A stretch of DNA of 64,000 bases. Origin: JBGMEA01 sp041447245 (GTDB lineage Bacteria; Bacillota; Clostridia; Eubacteriales; Anaerofustaceae). Of the stretch, positions 9,088-16,931 are shown piece by piece. The position numbers were made by a program, and so were the translations under genes. The stretch spans positions 186,001 to 250,000 of the forward strand of contig JBGMEA010000026.1 in the NCBI GenBank assembly GCA_041447245.1, in the 5' to 3' direction. The stretch's first letter is position 1. Each line of letters begins with the position of its first letter. The notes under the pieces were generated by a model. The model saw nothing but the letters and a program-made list of their open reading frames with translations. It did not search any database and was not told where the DNA came from.

Positions 9088-9822
9088 TCAATTAAGGAAG
9101 TTCTTTAAAAAATTTTTCGTCCTCTCATTTTCAGGATGTTTGAGTACCTGTGAAGGAGGTCCGTCTTCCACTATGACTCCTTTTTCCATGAAAATTACTC
9201 GGTTTGAAACTTCCGAAGCAAACTTCATCTCATGGGTCACCACAAGCATGGTAATACCGGTCTCTGCGACCATACGGATGCTTTTGAGCACCTCACCGAC
9301 CAGCTCAGGATCCAACGCAGAAGTAGGCTCATCAAACAAAATTACGGAAGGCTGCATTGCGATCGCTCTCGCTATCGCAACGCGCTGCTGCTGTCCGCCA
9401 GAAAGCTGAGATGGATAAAACTCTGCCTTATCTGAAAGTCCTACTTTTTCCAATTCCACTATACCCAAACTTTTGGCGTCCGCTTTACTCATCTTTTTTA
9501 CCGTGATCAATCCTTCAGTAATATTTTCAAGCGCTGTTTTGTTTTTAAACAAGTTGTAACTTTGAAATACCATTGCGCTTTTTCGACGCAGGCTGTGAAC
9601 CGACTGTTTGCTGATATATCCCGTATCCACTGTAATATCGTCAATCGTAATCCGCCCATCGTCCGGTGTTTCCAAAAAATTAATACATCGGAGTAACGTT
9701 GTCTTTCCTGTTCCGCTCGGACCGATAAATGTTATGACATCGCCGTCATTGACCCTCAGGTCAATCCCGTCAAGTACGGTGTGCTCACCGTAAACCTTTT
9801 TAATATTGTATAGATTAATCAT
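9088..9822 (-). CDS. Polar amino-acid ABC transporter ATP-binding protein
   Basis: 244 residues, a GlnQ/HisP-type ATPase. Walker A GPSGTGKTTLLRC (about 33-45), Q-loop VFQSYNLF, signature LSGGQQQRVAIARA, Walker B VILFDEPTSALDPE and switch histidine VVTHEM. It powers the two permeases downstream. The start at 9820-9822 has GGGAGG 9 nt upstream and begins the typical INLYNIKKVYG sequence; the in-frame upstream extension of 40 residues runs through the leader repeat and is not family-like. It is the first gene of the minus-strand operon. Confidence 0.93.
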   Translation of the reverse strand: MINLYNIKKVYGEHTVLDGIDLRVNDGDVITFIGPSGTGKTTLLRCINFLETPDDGRITIDDITVDTGYISKQSVHSLRRKSAMVFQSYNLFKNKTALENITEGLITVKKMSKADAKSLGIVELEKVGLSDKAEFYPSQLSGGQQQRVAIARAIAMQPSVILFDEPTSALDPELVGEVLKSIRMVAETGITMLVVTHEMKFASEVSNRVIFMEKGVIVEDGPPSQVLKHPENERTKNFLKNFLN

Positions 9823-9842
9823 GATCGAACCTCCCGAAATCA

Positions 9843-9886
9843 AACGGAGAGAACCGTGCCGAAATAACGCACTTGTTCTCTCCGTT
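9843..9886 (-). repeat. 12-bp inverted repeat in the ABC operon leader
   Basis: AACGGAGAGAAC (9843-9854) and GTTCTCTCCGTT (9875-9886) pair perfectly around 20 nt, in the 5' leader of the transporter operon just before the ribosome binding site. There is no T-run after it in the transcription direction, so it is not a plain terminator. It could be an mRNA-stability or translation-control hairpin. Confidence 0.6.
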
Positions 9887-9935
9887 GAGAAACCTGATTG
9901 AATTTTGAAAGATTGTGGAAATATTATTAATATGC

Positions 9936-9946
9936 TTAACAATATT
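9936..9946 (+). promoter_or_regulatory. Candidate MarR operator, copy 1 (ABC operon leader)
   Basis: TTAACAATATT, identical to the elements upstream of marR (10115-10125) and of MalY/PatB (4656-4668, minus strand). It lies about 14-24 nt downstream of the expected transcription start of the ABC operon, a position where a bound repressor would block transcription. Confidence 0.55.
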
Positions 9947-9966
9947 TTTTTGTTTATGGATCGTAT

Positions 9967-9993
9967 GTTATATTAAAATTCTTATTTTGTCAA
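9967..9993 (-). promoter_or_regulatory. Promoter of the amino-acid ABC transporter operon
   Basis: On the minus strand TTGACA (9988-9993), a 15-nt spacer and TATAAC (9967-9972). The spacer is short, which fits a promoter that needs help or is weak. Confidence 0.5.
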
Positions 9994-10057
9994 GCGATAG
10001 TTGAAAAAAATTTATATAACTTATTATTTCTGCGAGAAAAAGGTTATATATGAAATA

Positions 10058-10086
10058 TTGACAGAATGAATATTCTATGCCATAAT
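10058..10086 (+). promoter_or_regulatory. Promoter of the marR-type gene
   Basis: A consensus TTGACA (10058-10063), a 17-nt spacer and CATAAT (10081-10086). An AGAAT/ATTCT inverted repeat (10063-10076) sits inside the spacer. Confidence 0.7.
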
Positions 10087-10092
10087 AAATGC

Positions 10093-10106
10093 AACATATC
10101 TATGTT
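10093..10106 (+). promoter_or_regulatory. 14-bp palindrome at the marR transcription start
   Basis: AACATA-TC-TATGTT, perfect 6-bp arms, placed at about +1 of the marR promoter. A second candidate binding site for autoregulation. Confidence 0.45.
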
Positions 10107-10114
10107 TTAGATGA

Positions 10115-10125
10115 TTAACAATATT
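10115..10125 (+). promoter_or_regulatory. Candidate MarR operator, copy 2 (marR leader)
   Basis: TTAACAATATT, the same 11 bases found in the ABC operon leader and upstream of MalY/PatB, here 13 nt before the marR start codon and about 22 nt after its expected transcription start. Confidence 0.55.
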
Positions 10126-10138
10126 TTAGGGGTGTTGC

Positions 10139-10669
10139 ATGGATACAAGCAGGGAAAACGAGAAGTATTTAATTTTTTTGAAATTAATGCATGAGTTGGA
10201 ACACAGCTTTCAATTTATAGAAAATTATAATTCCGTACCACAAATTTATAACGGCATGTTATTTTATAACGCAGAGACGCACACGCTTCAGGCAATCGGA
10301 CAAAATCACGGAATGACAATTTCCGAACTTGCCGTATATCAGGACAAAACAAAAAGTGCCTGCTCGCAAATGGTTAAAAACCTGATTGCCAAAGGGCTTG
10401 TCATGCAGGCTATGAAACCGACAAACAAAAAAGAACGATATCTTTATCTGACTGAAAAAGGAATGCAGATTTACAACAGTCATGAAGCATTCGACCATAA
10501 ATGTTTCATGAAAGCTTACGATAAACTGATGCCCATCACAGCAGAAGAAATGGAAATTTACATCTCTATTCAGCAGAAACTGAATCAGTCGTTTGCGGAG
10601 GATTTAAGTGTGAACATCGAGAAGTACGAAACATACATGGTTCAGAAAAAAGAAGAAATTTTTTCCTGA
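10139..10669 (+). CDS. MarR family transcriptional regulator
   Basis: 176 residues with a winged-helix core: recognition helix region HGMTISELAVYQDKTKSACSQMVKNLIAKGLV (about 58-90) and the wing KPTNKKERYLYLTEKG (about 94-110), then a long C-terminal helical part for dimerisation. The ATG is preceded by AGGGG about 7 nt upstream. It is divergent from the amino-acid ABC operon and its leader carries the same 11-bp element as the other two units, so it most likely represses that regulon and itself. The small-molecule inducer is unknown but would plausibly be a substrate or product of the pathway. Confidence 0.85.
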   Translation: MDTSRENEKYLIFLKLMHELEHSFQFIENYNSVPQIYNGMLFYNAETHTLQAIGQNHGMTISELAVYQDKTKSACSQMVKNLIAKGLVMQAMKPTNKKERYLYLTEKGMQIYNSHEAFDHKCFMKAYDKLMPITAEEMEIYISIQQKLNQSFAEDLSVNIEKYETYMVQKKEEIFS

Positions 10670-11104
10670 TAGATTTACATATTTTCCTCTTTCGACTGCG
10701 AACCTGGCGAATGGAATCAGACAATAAATCATTCGAGAATATGAGTTTTTATTCCCATTTGCAATTAAGAATTGCAAAGCACCAAGTGAGTCGTTTTGAG
10801 GTTCTTATTATCATTACCGTTCCCTTTACATTCCAAACAATTCCATTGATCTTTCGCATTAGCTTTTTGATCTCTACGGTGCTGAATGACATCACTGTGA
10901 CCTTTAGACTTGTGGAACAAATTGACGATATCACCCTAAGAAAGTCAGTTGAAAAAAATATGATTATCAATGAGCATCCTTTAAGTCAAAGCGAGATAAG
11001 CGATAGGCAGAAAACATCTAAAATAACGTCAATGCACTCCGTCGATTTGTCAACAGTAATTAATTTAATTGCTCGATGAAATAAATTGTCCTTTTAAATA
11101 AGAT
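10670..11104. other. Gap after marR with no convincing gene
   Basis: About 435 nt. Several overlapping short open frames exist on both strands. On the minus strand 10765-10935 is open for 57 codons and contains a CLECKGNGN cysteine pair, which looks somewhat protein-like, but it has no good start or ribosome binding site. It may be a decayed gene remnant. Confidence 0.4.
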
Positions 11105-11145
11105 AAAAACACCGGAACTCACTTTTATATAGGAGTTTCCGGTGT
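11105..11145 (-). terminator. Terminator of guaB-guaA
   Basis: On the minus strand ACACCGGAAACTC (11133-11145) pairs with GAGTTCCGGTGT (11109-11120), with one bulged A, around a 12-nt loop and followed by TTTT; it starts 8 nt after the guaA stop. Confidence 0.85.
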
Positions 11146-11153
11146 TATGTTCA

Positions 11154-12689
11154 TTATTCCCATTCGATCGTGGACGGCGGTTTACTCGTAATGTCGTACA
11201 CCACACGATTGACATGATCGACCTCGTTGACGATACGGTTGGAAATTTTAGCCAAAGTATCCAAATCAATTCTTGCCCAGTCAGCGGTCATCCCATCCAC
11301 ACTCGTTACCGCACGAAGCCCGATGGTATAGTCATAGGTTCGTTCATCCCCCATTACTCCCACTGTGCGATTTCCCGGCAATACTGCGAAATATTGCCAG
11401 ATTTGATTGCGATAATCACTGTTCATGATTTCATCTCGGAATACCGCATCGGCATTCTGGAGAATTTCCACTTTTTCACGCGTCACTTCACCGATCACCC
11501 GAATTCCGAGACCCGGGCCCGGGAACGGCTGACGGCTGACGATTTCTTCATCAATTTGTAATTCGCGTCCGACTTTACGCACTTCGTCTTTGAACAATTC
11601 GCGCAGCGGTTCCAGCAAGATGAACGGCAGATCCTCAGGAAGACCGCCGACATTGTGGTGACTTTTGATCACAGCCGCATTCTTGCTTCCGCTTTCAATC
11701 ACATCGGGGTAAATCGTGCCCTGGAGCAGGTATTTAATACCCTGTAACTTGTGCGATTCTTCTTCAAAGACGCGGATAAATTCTTCTCCGATAATTTTTC
11801 GTTTGCGTTCGGGTTCGGTGACCCCCTCCAACTTTCCGAAGAACCGTTCGGATGCATCCACACGGATGAAATTCATATCAAAATGCTTTGTGAAAACACG
11901 CTCGACGCTTTCCGCCTCCTCTTTTCTCAGCAGACCGTGATCAACAAAAATGCAGGTCAGATTTTTCCCGATGGCTTTGTGCACCAATACGGCAGCCACC
12001 GAAGAATCCACGCCTCCACTGAGTGCACACAACACTTTGGCGTCACCAACCGTTTGTTTGATTTCTTCGATTTTGCGTGCCGCAAAATCTTTCATGGACC
12101 AGCTGCCTTTCAATTTACAAACATCAAAAAGGAAGTGATTCAGTATTTGTTCCCCGAATTCGCAATGCGTAACTTCCGGATGAAACTGCACGGCATACAG
12201 TCCTTTTTCCGGACATTCCATCGCGGCAATCGGACAATCGGACGTGCTTGCCGTCACTGTGAACCCTGACGGTTCTTTAGCCACTCGATCCGTATGGCTC
12301 ATCCAGACATTGAACTCAGGTGCTGTATCGTCAAACAGAACACTGTTTTGTTTTGATGCGATGTGTATTCTTCCGTATTCACTGACATCGCAATGTTGAA
12401 CAGAACCGTCAAACAGTTTTGCAATGAGCTGCATCCCGTAACAGATTCCGAGAACAGGCACGCCGAGATCAAATACATCCGAGGAACAAATCGGCGCATT
12501 CGGTGCATAAACGCTGGACGGGCCGCCGGTAAATATAATCCCGCTCGGATTTTTTTTGCGTACTTCTCCCAAAGGAGTGTCGTAAGGCAGCACTTCGCAA
12601 TAAACATTTGCTTCTCTGACGCGTCTTGCGATCAATTGATTATATTGACCTCCGAAATCGAGAACGATTATCGTTTCTTTTTCCATCAT
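11154..12689 (-). CDS. guaA: GMP synthase (glutamine-hydrolysing)
   Basis: 511 residues. Converts XMP, ATP and glutamine to GMP, the last step of guanylate synthesis. An N-terminal class I glutamine amidotransferase (about 1-190) has the nucleophile in GICYGMQ and the partner histidine/glutamate in QFHPEV. The ATP pyrophosphatase domain has the PP-loop ALSGGVDSSV (about 222-231). The C-terminal dimerisation domain ends with DITSKPPSTIEWE, the family-typical terminus. Two consecutive ATG codons (12689 and 12686) are possible starts, with GGAG 10 nt before the first. It begins 4 nt after the guaB stop, so the two form an operon. Confidence 0.97.
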   Translation of the reverse strand: MMEKETIIVLDFGGQYNQLIARRVREANVYCEVLPYDTPLGEVRKKNPSGIIFTGGPSSVYAPNAPICSSDVFDLGVPVLGICYGMQLIAKLFDGSVQHCDVSEYGRIHIASKQNSVLFDDTAPEFNVWMSHTDRVAKEPSGFTVTASTSDCPIAAMECPEKGLYAVQFHPEVTHCEFGEQILNHFLFDVCKLKGSWSMKDFAARKIEEIKQTVGDAKVLCALSGGVDSSVAAVLVHKAIGKNLTCIFVDHGLLRKEEAESVERVFTKHFDMNFIRVDASERFFGKLEGVTEPERKRKIIGEEFIRVFEEESHKLQGIKYLLQGTIYPDVIESGSKNAAVIKSHHNVGGLPEDLPFILLEPLRELFKDEVRKVGRELQIDEEIVSRQPFPGPGLGIRVIGEVTREKVEILQNADAVFRDEIMNSDYRNQIWQYFAVLPGNRTVGVMGDERTYDYTIGLRAVTSVDGMTADWARIDLDTLAKISNRIVNEVDHVNRVVYDITSKPPSTIEWE

Positions 12690-12693
12690 CCGA

Positions 12694-14154
12694 TTAAAAC
12701 TCCTTTGAATAATTCGGGGATTCTTTCACAATCGTAATATCATGCGGATGACTTTCCGCAAGCGACGCCGCAGTAATTTTTACAAACTGCGTTTTCTCTT
12801 TCAATTCCTTGATTGTCGGGCACCCGCAATACCCCATTCCGGAACGAAGACCGCCCACCAGTTGATAAACCACTTCCGGTACGGAACCTTTGAACGCTAC
12901 TCGTCCTTCCACCCCTTCGGGTACAAGCTTTTTCTGTCCTTCCTGGAAGTATCGATCACTGCTGCCGAATTCCTGCTGCATGGCACCGAGAGAACCCATG
13001 CCGCGGTATGCCTTAAATCGTCTGCCCTGATAAATAATTGTTTCACCCGGACTTTCGTCTGTACCTGCCAACAAACTGCCGATCATTACTGTCGATGCGC
13101 CTGCTGCGATCGCTTTGGTAATATCTCCGGAATATTTAATTCCTCCGTCGGCAATAATCGGGATATCATACTTATCAGCCATCTCGGCACAGTCCATGAT
13201 AGCGGTAATCTGAGGCACCCCGATTCCGGCAACGACACGCGTTGTACAAATGGATCCCGGTCCAATTCCAACTTTCACAGCATCCGCACCTGCTTCGATC
13301 AAATCCCTGGTACCCTTCGCCGTGGCTACATTTCCCGCAACAATCTGCAAATCGGGATAAGCTTCTTTGATCATGCGTACAGTCTTGATCACATTATCGG
13401 AATGCCCATGAGCAGTATCGACAACAATCACATCTACCTTTGCACCGTATAACGCTGCAATTCTATTCATACAGTCAGGACCAACACCGACTGCAGCACC
13501 GCAAAGTAAGCGACCTTGTTCATCTTTCGCTGAATTTGGGTATTGGATGGTCTTTTCGATATCCTTAATGGTGATCAACCCTTTGAGATTTCCTTCATTG
13601 TCAACAATCGGCAATTTTTCGATCTTATGTTTTTTTAAGATTCCTTCTGCTTGTGCCAATGTTGTGCCTTCGGGTGCAGTGATTAAATTATCTTTCGTCA
13701 TCGCTTCATAGATCGGTTTGTGCGGATCATTTTCGAAACGCAAATCTCGATTGGTAATGATCCCGACCAGTTTTTTATCGCGCACGATCGGAACACCGGA
13801 AATATGATATTTCTCCATCAGTTCCAACGCATCACCGACAACATGCTTTTCAGTTAAAAAGAACGGGTCAACGATCACCCCGTGTTCACTCCGTTTTACT
13901 TTATCGACATGTTCTGCTTGTTTTTCGATTGACATATTCTTATGAATGATACCGATCCCACCCTGGCGCGCCATAGCAATTGCCAGTTTGCTTTCCGTGA
14001 CAGTATCCATTCCGGCACTGACAAGCGGCATATTCAGCTTTATTTTGTTAGTCAGGTACGTTGATACATCTACATCTCTCGGAGTAACGTTACTCTTTTG
14101 AGGGATCAGAAGCACATCGTCGAAAGTAAAGCCTTCTTTCACGATTTTGCCCAT
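12694..14154 (-). CDS. guaB: Inosine-5'-monophosphate dehydrogenase
   Basis: 486 residues. Oxidises IMP to XMP with NAD+, the committed step of guanine nucleotide synthesis. The barrel is split by a pair of CBS domains (about 95-205). The catalytic loop GIGPGSICTTRVVAGIGVPQ carries the nucleophilic cysteine, and the flap includes the YRGMGSLGAM and EGVEGRV segments. The start at 14154 has GGAGGAG 5 nt upstream and gives the family-typical GKIVKEGFTFDDVLLIP; the longer frame from 14190 lacks a Shine-Dalgarno. First gene of guaBA. Confidence 0.97.
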   Translation of the reverse strand: MGKIVKEGFTFDDVLLIPQKSNVTPRDVDVSTYLTNKIKLNMPLVSAGMDTVTESKLAIAMARQGGIGIIHKNMSIEKQAEHVDKVKRSEHGVIVDPFFLTEKHVVGDALELMEKYHISGVPIVRDKKLVGIITNRDLRFENDPHKPIYEAMTKDNLITAPEGTTLAQAEGILKKHKIEKLPIVDNEGNLKGLITIKDIEKTIQYPNSAKDEQGRLLCGAAVGVGPDCMNRIAALYGAKVDVIVVDTAHGHSDNVIKTVRMIKEAYPDLQIVAGNVATAKGTRDLIEAGADAVKVGIGPGSICTTRVVAGIGVPQITAIMDCAEMADKYDIPIIADGGIKYSGDITKAIAAGASTVMIGSLLAGTDESPGETIIYQGRRFKAYRGMGSLGAMQQEFGSSDRYFQEGQKKLVPEGVEGRVAFKGSVPEVVYQLVGGLRSGMGYCGCPTIKELKEKTQFVKITAASLAESHPHDITIVKESPNYSKEF

Positions 14155-14185
14155 ATTCTCCTCCGAATCATTAATATTATTCATT

Positions 14186-14214
14186 ATCATAACAAATATT
14201 GCTTATGTTTGCAA
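14186..14214 (-). promoter_or_regulatory. Promoter of guaBA
   Basis: Minus strand TTGCAA (14209-14214), a 17-nt spacer and TATGAT (14186-14191), about 30 nt before the guaB start. No purine riboswitch-like structure fits in the short leader. Confidence 0.65.
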
Positions 14215-14260
14215 AGAAAAGCGTGTGCAACCAACGAAATTTATCTCTTTTTACAAAGCA

Positions 14261-14289
14261 AAAAATCGGATGATGAACATCCGATTTTT
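14261..14289. terminator. Terminator of the rnf operon
   Basis: AAAAATCGGATG (14261-14272), a 5-nt loop and CATCCGATTTTT (14278-14289), a 12-bp symmetrical stem 20 nt after the rnfB stop. It sits upstream of the guaB promoter on the same strand. Confidence 0.85.
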
Positions 14290-14309
14290 CGTACAAAATC
14301 CCAAAGGAT

Positions 14310-15119
14310 TTATTTGTTTTTTGCAGTCATGATAATTGTCTTTTTCGGGCATTTTTCGACGCACACGCCGCATTCGACACATTTTGCATAGTCGATTGTC
14401 GGAAGGTTTGAGCCTTCTTCAATCTTGATTGCATCATGCGGGCAGTTTTTTACACAAAGTCCGCAAGCAATACAGCCGACTTTGCAAACATTCATCACGT
14501 CTTTTCCCTTGTCATGCGAGTTACACAAGACATGCACGGTTTTCTCATCCGGAACAAAGCGAATGACGTTTTTCGGGCAAGCTTCCATACAAGCGCCGCA
14601 AGCCGTACATTTTTTCGGATCAACTTCCGCGATTCCGCAGTCATTGATGTGAATTGCATCAAATTTACACACGGAAACGCAGGTGCCGTACCCGAGGCAT
14701 CCGTAAGCGCAGGATTTGTCGCCGCCCATGGCAATCACTGCTTCACGACAATCCTTGACTCCGTAGTATTCAAACTTATGAGTAACATTGTCTCCACAAC
14801 CTTTACAACTGACCAAAGCGACATTTTTGACACTTGCATCGACTTCCATCCCCATGATCACGCCGATCTTAGCGGCAACATCCGCACCACCGACCGGGCA
14901 TTGGTTCAGTTTTGCTTTTCCGCTGACAATTGCATCCGCCAGTGCATCACAGCCGGGGAAGCCGCATCCTCCGCAGTTCGCACCCGGAAGGACTTCCCTC
15001 ACTTCGTCAATTTTAGGATCTTTTTCCACTGCAAATACTTTGGATGCATAAGCCAAACCTCCGCCGAGGACAAGCCCTATGATACCGATCGCAAGTGCAG
15101 CAATTAATATCTCATTCAT
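14310..15119 (-). CDS. rnfB: Ion-translocating ferredoxin:NAD+ oxidoreductase subunit B
   Basis: 269 residues. RnfB takes electrons from reduced ferredoxin and feeds them into the Rnf complex. One N-terminal membrane anchor (about 5-25) is followed by the Fe-S domain with CGGCGFPGC (about 48-56), then a run of ferredoxin-type motifs: CLGYGTCVSVC, CTACGACMEACP, CIACGLCVKNCP and CVECGVCVEKCP. The N-terminal EKDPKIDEVREVLPGANCGGCGFPGCDALA stretch is highly typical. Last gene of rnfCDGEAB, directly before the operon terminator. Confidence 0.96.
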   Translation of the reverse strand: MNEILIAALAIGIIGLVLGGGLAYASKVFAVEKDPKIDEVREVLPGANCGGCGFPGCDALADAIVSGKAKLNQCPVGGADVAAKIGVIMGMEVDASVKNVALVSCKGCGDNVTHKFEYYGVKDCREAVIAMGGDKSCAYGCLGYGTCVSVCKFDAIHINDCGIAEVDPKKCTACGACMEACPKNVIRFVPDEKTVHVLCNSHDKGKDVMNVCKVGCIACGLCVKNCPHDAIKIEEGSNLPTIDYAKCVECGVCVEKCPKKTIIMTAKNK

Positions 15120-15144
15120 TATTTGTTTTCCTCCTACTCTCTGC

Positions 15145-15723
15145 CTACAGCGTGATCAATCCTGAGAATCCCAAGAATGCCAAGGACATCAGACCCGCTG
15201 AAATCAATGCAATAGGGAACCCTTGGAGGCTTTTCGGAATATTCGAAAGTTCCAGTCTTTCTCTAATACCGGCAAACAACACAATCGCAAGCGTAAACCC
15301 AAGCGCTGCGCCTGTACCGTAAACGATAGACTGAATTAAATTATATCCGCTGTCAATATTCAAAATAGCCGCCCCAAGTACGGCGCAATTTGTTGTAATC
15401 AACGGAAGATAAACACCGAGTGCCTGATAAAGCGAAGGACTTATTTTTTGGAGCACCATTTCCACTAACTGAACAAGTGCCGCGATCACGAGAATAAATG
15501 CAATTGTCTGCAAATATCCGATATTAAGCGGTTCCAGAATCAAATACTGAACACCGTAAGTCACCGCGCTGGAAATTGCCATAACGAATGTAACAGCCAT
15601 CCCCATACCGATTGCAGTATCAACTTTTTTGGATACCCCCAAGAACGGGCAGATACCGAGGAATTTCACGGTAACATAGTTATTGACTAAAATCGTGCTT
15701 AAAAGAATCAATACCAGTTTCAT
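15145..15723 (-). CDS. rnfA: Rnf complex subunit A (membrane)
   Basis: 192 residues with six membrane spans, homologous to RnfE and to NqrE. It carries the early NNYVTVKFLGICPFLGVSKK segment and the central TTNCAVLGAAI motif, whose cysteines belong to the intramembrane Fe-S site shared between RnfA and RnfE. Its start overlaps the rnfE stop by 4 nt. Confidence 0.95.
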   Translation of the reverse strand: MKLVLILLSTILVNNYVTVKFLGICPFLGVSKKVDTAIGMGMAVTFVMAISSAVTYGVQYLILEPLNIGYLQTIAFILVIAALVQLVEMVLQKISPSLYQALGVYLPLITTNCAVLGAAILNIDSGYNLIQSIVYGTGAALGFTLAIVLFAGIRERLELSNIPKSLQGFPIALISAGLMSLAFLGFSGLITL

Positions 15724-16337
15724 TCGCAGCAGCCCTCCTTAGCTTTACTTTGTCTGTCCTGCAATTTGTTCAATCCACCGATCAGCAGTCCGAGCAGGAT
15801 AAAGGAACCCGGAGGAAGAATCATAACGAGCATCGGCATATAGCCGCTCCCGAATACCGCTATACCGAAGACAGTTCCGTTACCGAGTATTTCGCGGATC
15901 ACACCCATAATCGTGATTGCAAGTGTATAGCCGATTCCCATACCCAATCCATCAATCAGAGAAAACAGAACCGGAGATTTATAAGCAAATGCTTCTGCTC
16001 TCCCCAAAATAATGCAGTTTACCACGATCAACGGAATGAATACACCGAGCGCACTGAACAGTGACGGAACGAATGCTTCCAAAACCATCTGAACAATCGT
16101 AACAAAAGTCGCAATGATGACGATGAAGCAAGGGATTCTGATTTTTGCCGGAATGACTTTTCTCAGCAAAGCAATGATCACATTTGAGCATACAAGAACA
16201 AATGTAACCGATACCCCCATCCCTACGCTGTTGACTGCCGATGTCGTGACAGCAAGCGCGGAACACATACCCAACAATAATCTGAAAACAGGATTCTCTG
16301 CAATGATCCCGTTTGTGAATGTTTTTAACATTTTCAT
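15720..16337 (-). CDS. rnfE: Rnf complex subunit E (membrane)
   Basis: 205 residues, six membrane spans, paralogue of RnfA and related to NqrD. Landmarks: NGIIAENPVFRLLLGMCSALAVT at the N-terminus and IPLIVVNCIILGRAEAFA in the middle, giving the two cysteine sites that face RnfA's. The C-terminal tail ends in a short basic/acidic segment (KEGCCE). Starts 3 nt after the rnfG stop. Confidence 0.95.
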   Translation of the reverse strand: MKMLKTFTNGIIAENPVFRLLLGMCSALAVTTSAVNSVGMGVSVTFVLVCSNVIIALLRKVIPAKIRIPCFIVIIATFVTIVQMVLEAFVPSLFSALGVFIPLIVVNCIILGRAEAFAYKSPVLFSLIDGLGMGIGYTLAITIMGVIREILGNGTVFGIAVFGSGYMPMLVMILPPGSFILLGLLIGGLNKLQDRQSKAKEGCCE

Positions 16338-16340
16338 CGA

Positions 16341-16931
16341 TTAATTACCTCCCTGCAATTCAAGGAATGCCGATCTGGCCATATTTACAGCCTTGGTTAC
16401 AGCCCTGGAAGTAATGGTTGCTCCGGTAATCGCCTGAATCTGACTGTCATTCGGCGTTCCGAGTTTGATTACAGTCAATTCGCTGCTGATCGATTTACCT
16501 TGATACTGATCGATCCAATCCGTCTGCGATTTTGCACCGAGTCCCGCTGTTTCAGTCTGAGTCAATACAGTGACCCCGCCGAGAGTCCCATCCAAATTGA
16601 TTCCTGTCAGGGCAATAATATCTCCGCTGTAACCTTTGGATGTAGTTTTGAATGTATAGCCGATCAAAGTTCCGTCTTGATAAGCCGCATAAATCTGATT
16701 GAGTTCGTCGGTAGTAAGACCGGCACCTTCCGCAACAGAAGCGAGCTGATCATCGGCCATCAATGTAAAGTCCGTTGCTTTCGGCATGACTACCGTTCTG
16801 GCTTCTGTCGCTGCCGTTTCTTTGGAACTGGCGATCTGAGGTGCTGTCACCTGATTGGTGTATGCGAGAGCGCCCGCGGCGATTGCACTGATGATCAGCA
16901 GAATCACTGCCAATTTAACAATATCACGCAT
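16341..16931 (-). CDS. rnfG: Rnf complex subunit G (covalent FMN)
   Basis: 196 residues: one N-terminal membrane helix (about 5-25), then an FMN-binding domain outside the membrane. The flavinylation motif near the C-terminus is ITGATITSRAV (about 163-173); the threonine of the GAT(I)T stretch is the expected covalent FMN site, modified by an ApbE-type enzyme not seen in this window. Overlaps rnfD by 8 nt. Confidence 0.94.
   Translation of the reverse strand: MRDIVKLAVILLIISAIAAGALAYTNQVTAPQIASSKETAATEARTVVMPKATDFTLMADDQLASVAEGAGLTTDELNQIYAAYQDGTLIGYTFKTTSKGYSGDIIALTGINLDGTLGGVTVLTQTETAGLGAKSQTDWIDQYQGKSISSELTVIKLGTPNDSQIQAITGATITSRAVTKAVNMARSAFLELQGGN

Noticed and set aside
9823..9942. 40-codon N-terminal extension of the ABC ATPase
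   Set aside because: The extension reads through the inverted repeat and the candidate operator; the ATG at 9822 has a good GGGAGG site and gives the normal family start.
14155..14185. Purine riboswitch upstream of guaBA
   Set aside because: Only about 25-30 nt separate the promoter from the start codon, too short for an aptamer.
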